Shown here: positions 6,262 to 10,276 of the stretch, one piece after another
Numbering within the stretch: the first letter of the stretch is position 1
Layout: each line of letters opens with the position of its first letter
NCBI RefSeq assembly: GCF_963548695.1
Contig: NZ_CAUUWA010000075.1
Span: forward strand, 1-10,276
DNA from: an uncultured Fretibacterium sp.
GTDB taxonomy: Bacteria; Synergistota; Synergistia; Synergistales; Aminobacteriaceae
DNA: 10,276 nucleotides
Direction: 5' to 3'
Translations under genes and position numbers: made by a program
Notes under the pieces: model-generated
Database searches by the model: none
Seen by the model: the letters and a program-made list of their open reading frames with translations, nothing else
Told to the model about the DNA's origin: nothing

Positions 6262-7872
6262 ATGAACTTCGACGCGACGCGCTATCGGTATCCTTCGCGC
6301 CGCACCGTCGTGTTCGGGTCCCGCGGCATGGTCGCCACGGGGCAGCCTCTGGCCGCGCAGGCGGGGCTGGACATCCTGAAAAAAGGCGGAAACGCCGTGG
6401 ACGCGGCCGTCGCTGCGGCCGCCTGCCTGACCGTCGTGGAACCCACGTCCAACGGCATCGGAGGGGATTGCTTCGCGCTGGTCTGGTCGGGCGGTCGGCT
6501 TCACGGCCTCAACGCCAGCGGCCCCGCTCCGGCCCTGGCCGACGCCGGCGTGCTGCGGGAAGCCGGGCACCGGGAGGTCCCTCGGTACGGTTGGGACGCC
6601 GTTACGGTACCGGGAGCACCGGCCGGCTGGGCGGAGCTGGTGCGGCGGTTCGGGCGGCGTTCGTTTGGCGAGGTGTTGGCCCCCGCCGTCGCCTGCGCCT
6701 CGGAGGGCTATGCCGTGTCCCCGGTCACGGCGCAAATGTGGAAGAACGCCTTTCGGGCGTACTCGGGCCGGTGCGATGGCGACGCCTTCCGGCATTGGTT
6801 CGAGACCTTCTGCCCCGGGGGAAGGGCCCCCATGCCGGGCGAGGTCTGGCGTTCTCCGGACCACGCGCGGACCCTCGCGCGGATCGCGGAGAGCGGCGCG
6901 GAGGACTTCTACCGGGGGGAGCTCGCGGAGCGGATCGGCGTCTTCGCTCAGCGCTCGGGTGGCTGGCTCCGGGCCTCTGACCTGGCCGCCTACCGGCCCG
7001 AGTGGGTGGAGCCCCTGTCGGCGAACTACCGGGGGTACGACGTCTGGGAGATCCCCCCGAACGGGCACGGCATCGCAGCGCTCATGGCGCTGAACCTTCT
7101 GAAGGGGTTCGGCCTGCCGGACGAACGGGAGATGGCGGAGGTCTATCACCTGCAGATCGAGGCGATGAAGGTGGCCTACGCGGATGTCCTGGCCTATGTT
7201 GCGGATCCCCGCTTCATGTCCTGTACCGCACAAGACCTGCTCTCCGAGGCCTACGCGGACGAACGCCGAAAGCGGATCGGCGCGGCCGCGCTCGACCCCG
7301 CTCCGGGAAGGCCGCCGCGGGGAGGAACGGTCTATCTGGCCGCGGCGGACGGGGAGGGAAACATGGTCTCCATGATCCAGAGCAACTATATGGGGTTCGG
7401 CTCCGGCCTGGTGGTCCCTGGGACGGGCATCGCCCTGCACAATCGGGGCTGCAATTTCAGCCTGGACCCCGGGTCCCCGAACTGTCTGGCGCCGGGCAAG
7501 AAGCCCTACCACACGATCATTCCGGGCTTTCTGACGAAGGACGGGTCGCCCGTGGGGCCCTTCGGGGTCATGGGGGCCTTCATGCAGCCCCAGGGGCACC
7601 TGCAGGTGGTCTCGAACCTGGTCGATTTCGGGATGAATCCGCAGGAGGCGCTGGACGCTCCGCGCTGGCAGTGGATCGAGGGGCGTACCGTGCAGATGGA
7701 GCGGGGGGTCTCCGCCGACATCGCCTTGTCCCTCGAGTCGCGCGGCCACGATGTCCGGATGATCGATGATCCGACTCCCTTCGGGCGCGGCGAGATCATC
7801 GCGAGGACCTCCTTCGGCACTCTGGCGGGAGGGACGGAGCCCCGGACGGACGGCTGCGTCGCCGCCTGGTGA
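6262..7872 (+). CDS. gamma-glutamyltransferase family protein (YwrD-like, no signal peptide)
   Basis: A 536-residue Ntn-hydrolase of the gamma-glutamyltransferase family. Such proteins cut themselves into two subunits and then use the new N-terminal Thr to attack gamma-glutamyl amides such as glutathione. The predicted cleavage is before Thr356 in PPRGGTVYLAAAD, giving a 355-residue large and 181-residue small subunit. Other family blocks are MVATGQPLAAQAGLDILKKG (23-42), EPTSNGIGGDCFALVW (60-75), LHNRGCNFSLDPGSPN (392-407) and KPYHTIIPGF (414-423). No signal peptide is seen, so it is probably cytoplasmic, as for the YwrD-like branch. Two key sites look altered: the canonical substrate Arg is absent in GLNASGPAP (82-90) and the Gly-Gly pair reads Gly-Ala in VMGAFMQPQGH (436-446). 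True gamma-glutamyl activity is therefore uncertain. AGGAGGG at 6249-6255 sits 6 nt before the ATG. Confidence 0.85.
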   Translation: MNFDATRYRYPSRRTVVFGSRGMVATGQPLAAQAGLDILKKGGNAVDAAVAAAACLTVVEPTSNGIGGDCFALVWSGGRLHGLNASGPAPALADAGVLREAGHREVPRYGWDAVTVPGAPAGWAELVRRFGRRSFGEVLAPAVACASEGYAVSPVTAQMWKNAFRAYSGRCDGDAFRHWFETFCPGGRAPMPGEVWRSPDHARTLARIAESGAEDFYRGELAERIGVFAQRSGGWLRASDLAAYRPEWVEPLSANYRGYDVWEIPPNGHGIAALMALNLLKGFGLPDEREMAEVYHLQIEAMKVAYADVLAYVADPRFMSCTAQDLLSEAYADERRKRIGAAALDPAPGRPPRGGTVYLAAADGEGNMVSMIQSNYMGFGSGLVVPGTGIALHNRGCNFSLDPGSPNCLAPGKKPYHTIIPGFLTKDGSPVGPFGVMGAFMQPQGHLQVVSNLVDFGMNPQEALDAPRWQWIEGRTVQMERGVSADIALSLESRGHDVRMIDDPTPFGRGEIIARTSFGTLAGGTEPRTDGCVAAW

Positions 7873-7878
7873 TATTGC

Positions 7879-7904
7879 AGAGGGGGGGATTTCTCCCCCT
7901 TTCT
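7879..7904 (+). promoter_or_regulatory. G-rich stem-loop upstream of the first CHR gene
   Basis: An 11-bp stem pairs 7879-7889 with 7894-7904, including five G-C pairs and two G-T pairs, around the loop TTTC. It overlaps the left arm of a second hairpin at 7898-7913, so both cannot form together. It has no U-tract. In this form the ribosome-binding site at 7909-7915 stays free. Confidence 0.45.
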
Positions 7905-7913
7905 CTCGAAAGG
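7898..7913 (+). promoter_or_regulatory. hairpin that would mask the first CHR gene's ribosome-binding site
   Basis: CCTTTC (7898-7903) pairs perfectly with GAAAGG (7908-7913) around the loop TCTC. The right arm covers most of the AAAGGAG ribosome-binding site (7909-7915). It competes with the 7879-7904 stem. ATG 7927 is 11 nt after the site and is preferred over the in-frame TTG 7918, which is only 2 nt away. Confidence 0.4.
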
Positions 7914-7926
7914 AGCCTTGTCCTTC

Positions 7927-8484
7927 ATGCGGCGTTTATGGTCCATCTTCGTGCGCTTTTTCAGGATCGGCGCCTTCACCATCGGCGGGGGCATCGTCAT
8001 GCTGGGGGTCATCGAGTCCGAGGTCCGCGCCATGGGCGAGTTCACCGACGAGGAGATCGCGGACATGATCGTGCTGGCCACCGCCGTGCCGGGCCCCATC
8101 GCGACGAACCTCTCCTTCGTCGCGGGCAGGGCGCTGGCGGGGTGGAGGGGAGCCTGCGCCGCCGTCCTCGGGACATCCCTGCCCCCCTTCTTCAGCATCC
8201 TTTTCCTGTCCTCGCTGATCCTGAACCACATGTCGAACCCCTGGATGGTCGCCTTTTTCCTCGGTGCGGGGGCGGGGGTTGCGGTGGTGGTCTGGAACTC
8301 CCTCTGGAAGATGATCCGGGCCTCCGTGTTCGTCGGCCTGCCCCAGATGCTGGCCTTCGCCGTGACGGCCGCCCTGCTGATCGTCTGGGATGTCCACCCC
8401 TTTCTTGCCCTGGGTGCAGGAGCGCTGGTCTCCATCGCTGGGGGATGGCTGAGGTCCCGGACCGGTACGGGGAGCCCGTCATGA
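7927..8484 (+). CDS. chromate transporter (CHR) family protein, first half-size subunit
   Basis: A 185-residue membrane protein of the chromate ion transporter family, half the size of long-chain ChrA. Numbering from ATG 7927, it has the family's N-terminal motif FFRIGAFTIGGGIVMLGVIESEV (11-33) and the ATAVPGPIATNLSFVAGRALAG motif (51-72). Hydrophobic segments follow at about 75-98, 107-125 and 139-171, giving several predicted membrane spans. Paired short CHR proteins usually act together, probably as a heterodimer with opposite orientation; this gene overlaps the next by ATGA. The known activity of the family is chromate efflux in exchange with sulfate or by proton motive force, but many members in anaerobes have no tested substrate. 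The stop gap to the upstream GGT-family gene is 54 nt, so cotranscription is plausible. Confidence 0.88.
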   Translation: MRRLWSIFVRFFRIGAFTIGGGIVMLGVIESEVRAMGEFTDEEIADMIVLATAVPGPIATNLSFVAGRALAGWRGACAAVLGTSLPPFFSILFLSSLILNHMSNPWMVAFFLGAGAGVAVVVWNSLWKMIRASVFVGLPQMLAFAVTAALLIVWDVHPFLALGAGALVSIAGGWLRSRTGTGSPS

Positions 8485-9059
8485 ACACCATCGCCGTGCT
8501 GGTTGCCGTTTTCGCCAAGGTGGCGCTGGGGGCCTTCGGCGGAGGGCTCGCCACGATACCCTTCATCCATCACGAGCTGGTCGCGGCGCGTCCCTGGCTG
8601 ACGGAGACGATGTTTGTCCAGACCATCTCCCTGGCTCAGATGACGCCGGGGCCGGTGGCCCTGAACTCCGCGACCTTCGTAGGGTACCGCTTGGCGGGGT
8701 TCTGGGGATCGCTCTGGGCCAGTGCGGCCCTCGTGGGGACGCCCATCCTGGTGATCGCGCTCCTCCTGTGGCTGATCTCCCTGGCCTCGGAGCGGATGCG
8801 GGGGCGCATCGAGGCCTTTCAGAGGGCCCTGCGCCCCGCCGTGGCGGGGATGCTCCTGGTGGCCTTCTGGACCCTGGCCCGTCCTCTGATGCCCAGGGAC
8901 CTCTTCTCCCTGAGGTCGACCCTCCCCGGCCTGCTGTTGGTCGGGTTGGTCGCCGTATGTTTCGCCCTGTCCCGACTCCGGCTCTTCCGGGCCTATCCGC
9001 AGCTCCTGATCCTGGCCTCGGCGCTGGCCGGGCTTTGCCTGAAAGGGCTTCTGTCCTGA
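8481..9059 (+). CDS. chromate transporter (CHR) family protein, second half-size subunit
   Basis: A 192-residue membrane protein and the partner of the preceding CHR protein. Its start codon overlaps the upstream stop as ATGA, with GGGGAG at 8469-8474 giving 6-nt spacing, so the two are likely made in equal amounts. The N-terminal motif is KVALGAFGGGLATIPFIHHELV (13-34), and the central motif is AQMTPGPVALNSATFVGYRLAG (52-73), a closer match to the PGP consensus than in its partner. Hydrophobic spans are seen at about 75-102, 118-134, 148-165 and 172-191. Charged RMRGR and RLRLFR loops may sit in the cytoplasm by the positive-inside rule. Substrate is unknown; a chromate or related oxyanion role is from family membership only. 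No U-tract terminator is seen after it. Confidence 0.89.
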   Translation: MNTIAVLVAVFAKVALGAFGGGLATIPFIHHELVAARPWLTETMFVQTISLAQMTPGPVALNSATFVGYRLAGFWGSLWASAALVGTPILVIALLLWLISLASERMRGRIEAFQRALRPAVAGMLLVAFWTLARPLMPRDLFSLRSTLPGLLLVGLVAVCFALSRLRLFRAYPQLLILASALAGLCLKGLLS

Positions 9060-9130
9060 GGCGTTCTCCGTCCCGCGCGGATGGCGAGACGACGGGGGAT
9101 ATAGAGATAGACGAAAATTGTAATGCTCCT

Positions 9131-9152
9131 GGGGTGTTTTTGGGGTATTTTG
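9131..9152 (+). repeat. 11-bp imperfect tandem repeat in the gap promoter
   Basis: GGGGTGTTTTT (9131-9141) is followed directly by GGGGTATTTTG (9142-9152), with 9 of 11 positions equal. The repeats cover the -35 and spacer region of the predicted gap promoter. The 11-bp period is near one DNA helical turn, so both copies would face the same side of the DNA, as operator half-sites often do. Confidence 0.5.
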
Positions 9153-9161
9153 TGAGATAAT
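9153..9161 (+). promoter_or_regulatory. extended -10 promoter for gap
   Basis: TGAGATAAT carries the extended -10 TG plus GATAAT, five of six matches to the sigma-70 consensus. No good TTGACA is at 16-18 nt upstream, which fits an extended -10 promoter or one needing an activator. The predicted start of transcription is near 9168, leaving a leader of roughly 37 nt before the gap ATG. The 145-nt gap from 9060 to 9204 holds no gene. Confidence 0.5.
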
Positions 9162-9191
9162 CGGGGCGTATCCGGGCGGTTCAATCTCACT

Positions 9192-9196
9192 GGAGG
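9192..9196 (+). promoter_or_regulatory. ribosome-binding site deciding the gap start
   Basis: GGAGG lies 8 nt before ATG 9205. An in-frame GTG at 9196 overlaps the site itself and so cannot be the start. Confidence 0.75.
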
Positions 9197-9204
9197 TGTT
9201 GTTC

Positions 9205-10218
9205 ATGGCGACGAAGGTGGCAATCAACGGGTTGGGACGTATTGGGCGCATCGTGCTGCGCTGCTGGGTGGCGCGCAAGTTCAAGGATGTCGAGATCGTA
9301 GCGTTGAACGATCTGATTCCACCCGAGGACATGGCATATTACGTGAAGTACGACTCCACGCACGGCAAGGCGCCCTTCGAGGTCAAGGCGGACTCGGAGA
9401 GCCTGATTCTGGACGGGGTTCGCGTCCCTATGTTCGCGGAGAGGGACCCTGCGGCTCTGCCGTGGAAGAAGCTGGGCGTCGATATCGTGATGGAGTGCAC
9501 GGGGCGCTTCACCAAGAAGCCCGACGCGATGAAGCACGTGGAGGCCGGGGCCAGGCACGTCATCATCAGCGCGCCGGCGGACGGGGTGGATCGGACGATA
9601 GTCCTTGGCGTCAACGAGAAGGACTTCGATCCCAAGGCCGATATCGTCGTCTCGAACGCCTCCTGCACGACGAACTCTCTGGCCGCCGTCACCAAGGTGA
9701 TGCACGAGACGTTCGGGATCGAGAACATGATGGCGACGACCATCCACGCCTATACCTCCACTCAGTTCCTGGTCGATACGCCTCAGAAGGGCGGCGGACG
9801 CAAGGGGCGCGCGGCCGGGGTCTCCCTTGTGCCAGCCACGACGGGCGCGGCCAAGGCGATGGTCCCCCTGTTCCCGGATCTGAAGGGCAAGATGGACATG
9901 ATCGCCGTCCGGGTCCCCACGGTTGACGGATCTCTGACGGATGCCAACTTCCTACTGAAGAAGACCGTGACGCTCGACGAGGTCAACGGCGCCCTGAAGA
10001 AGGCCGCGGAGGGCCCGCTCAAGGGGATCGTGGAGTTCTGCGGGGACGAGATCGTCTCCGTCGACATCGTCGGCAACTCGCATTCCAGCATCGTGGACGG
10101 CCTGTCCACGAAGGTCCTGGACGGAAAGATGGTAAAACTGATGCTCTGGTATGACAACGAGTTCGGCTACTCCAACCGGATGCTGGAGCTCGCGGCCTAC
10201 ATGGGAAGCAAGGCGTAG
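9205..10218 (+). CDS. gap: glyceraldehyde-3-phosphate dehydrogenase, type I
   Basis: GAPDH oxidises glyceraldehyde-3-phosphate to 1,3-bisphosphoglycerate with NAD(P) in central carbon metabolism. The 337 residues match the usual length. The Rossmann start VAINGLGRIGRIVLR (5-19) and acidic residue in IVALNDL (31-37) bind the nucleotide. The active site is SNASCTTNSLA with Cys154, and His181 in TTIHAYT is its base. The phosphate-binding TTGAAKAM (212-219), RVPTVDGSL (236-244) and terminal WYDNEFGYSNR (315-325) blocks are all present. The S-loop reads STQFLVDTPQKGGGRKGRAAG and differs from the common RxRAAA form by small changes. Asp at position 36 favours NAD use, but this is inference. It has its own promoter, and another gene follows 32 nt downstream. 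Confidence 0.96.
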   Translation: MATKVAINGLGRIGRIVLRCWVARKFKDVEIVALNDLIPPEDMAYYVKYDSTHGKAPFEVKADSESLILDGVRVPMFAERDPAALPWKKLGVDIVMECTGRFTKKPDAMKHVEAGARHVIISAPADGVDRTIVLGVNEKDFDPKADIVVSNASCTTNSLAAVTKVMHETFGIENMMATTIHAYTSTQFLVDTPQKGGGRKGRAAGVSLVPATTGAAKAMVPLFPDLKGKMDMIAVRVPTVDGSLTDANFLLKKTVTLDEVNGALKKAAEGPLKGIVEFCGDEIVSVDIVGNSHSSIVDGLSTKVLDGKMVKLMLWYDNEFGYSNRMLELAAYMGSKA

Positions 10219-10250
10219 ACTTTTGAGATCGTAGGCCTCAAGGAGAATCA

Positions 10251-10276
10251 ATGGTTTCTTTTGACGACGCAGGAGC
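10251..10276 (+). CDS. start of a further gene, cut by window edge; possibly phosphoglycerate kinase
   Basis: ATG 10251 is preceded by AAGGAG (10240-10245) with ideal 5-nt spacing, only 32 nt after the gap stop, so it is very likely a real gene in the gap operon. Only MVSFDDAG can be read, too little to identify it. Phosphoglycerate kinase commonly follows gap in bacteria, and that is the sole reason for naming it here. Confidence 0.55.

Noticed and set aside
6157..7749. Minus-strand open frame of 530 codons opposite the GGT-family gene
   Set aside because: It is in phase with the real gene, with no recognisable motif.
9067..9098. Hairpin CCGTC/GACGG after the CHR genes as a terminator
   Set aside because: It has only 5 bp with a long loop and no following run of T.
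7506..9332. Minus-strand open frame of 608 codons opposite the CHR pair and both flanks
   Set aside because: It is in phase with the second CHR gene and crosses the gap promoter and start. The translation is low-complexity, rich in Arg, Pro and Gln.

Overview
The window is a GC-rich bacterial chromosomal stretch with nine complete genes and two cut by the edges, all on the + strand. An outer-membrane patatin autotransporter and a lipid A-type acyltransferase point to a diderm (two-membrane) anaerobe. An archaeal/eukaryotic-type prolyl-tRNA synthetase, methylmalonyl-CoA epimerase, a free-standing CheX and paired small chromate-transporter-family proteins would fit Synergistota. That assignment is inferred from gene content and was not confirmed by any search.

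Layout. 2-1715: a tight three-gene operon with the 3' end of methylmalonyl-CoA epimerase, a LpxL/HtrB-like acyltransferase starting 2 nt later, and a RuvX/YqgF-like RNase H-fold protein starting in a 4-nt GTGA overlap. 1800-2291: CheX phosphatase alone, followed by a good intrinsic terminator (2386-2417). 2478-4571: a patatin phospholipase carrying its own POTRA and beta-barrel (type Vd secretion architecture). 4646-6085: proS, preceded and followed by hairpins. 6262-7872: a cytoplasmic-type gamma-glutamyltransferase family protein. 7927-9059: two half-size CHR proteins overlapping by ATGA. 9205-10218: gap with its own extended -10 promoter, then the first codons of another gene at 10251, perhaps pgk.

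The genes do not form one pathway. They are several short transcription units: propionate/methylmalonyl-CoA metabolism with envelope lipid and DNA maintenance, motility signalling, a secreted lipase, translation, peptide or gamma-glutamyl metabolism with anion transport, and glycolysis. I saw no mobile element, CRISPR array, tRNA or rRNA and no clear sign of recent horizontal transfer.

I found no convincing wholly new system. The points most worth a second look are the type Vd autotransporter, two mutually exclusive hairpins at the ribosome-binding site of the first CHR gene, the eroded zinc site of ProRS, the altered substrate residues of the GGT-family protein, and an 11-bp tandem repeat over the gap promoter.
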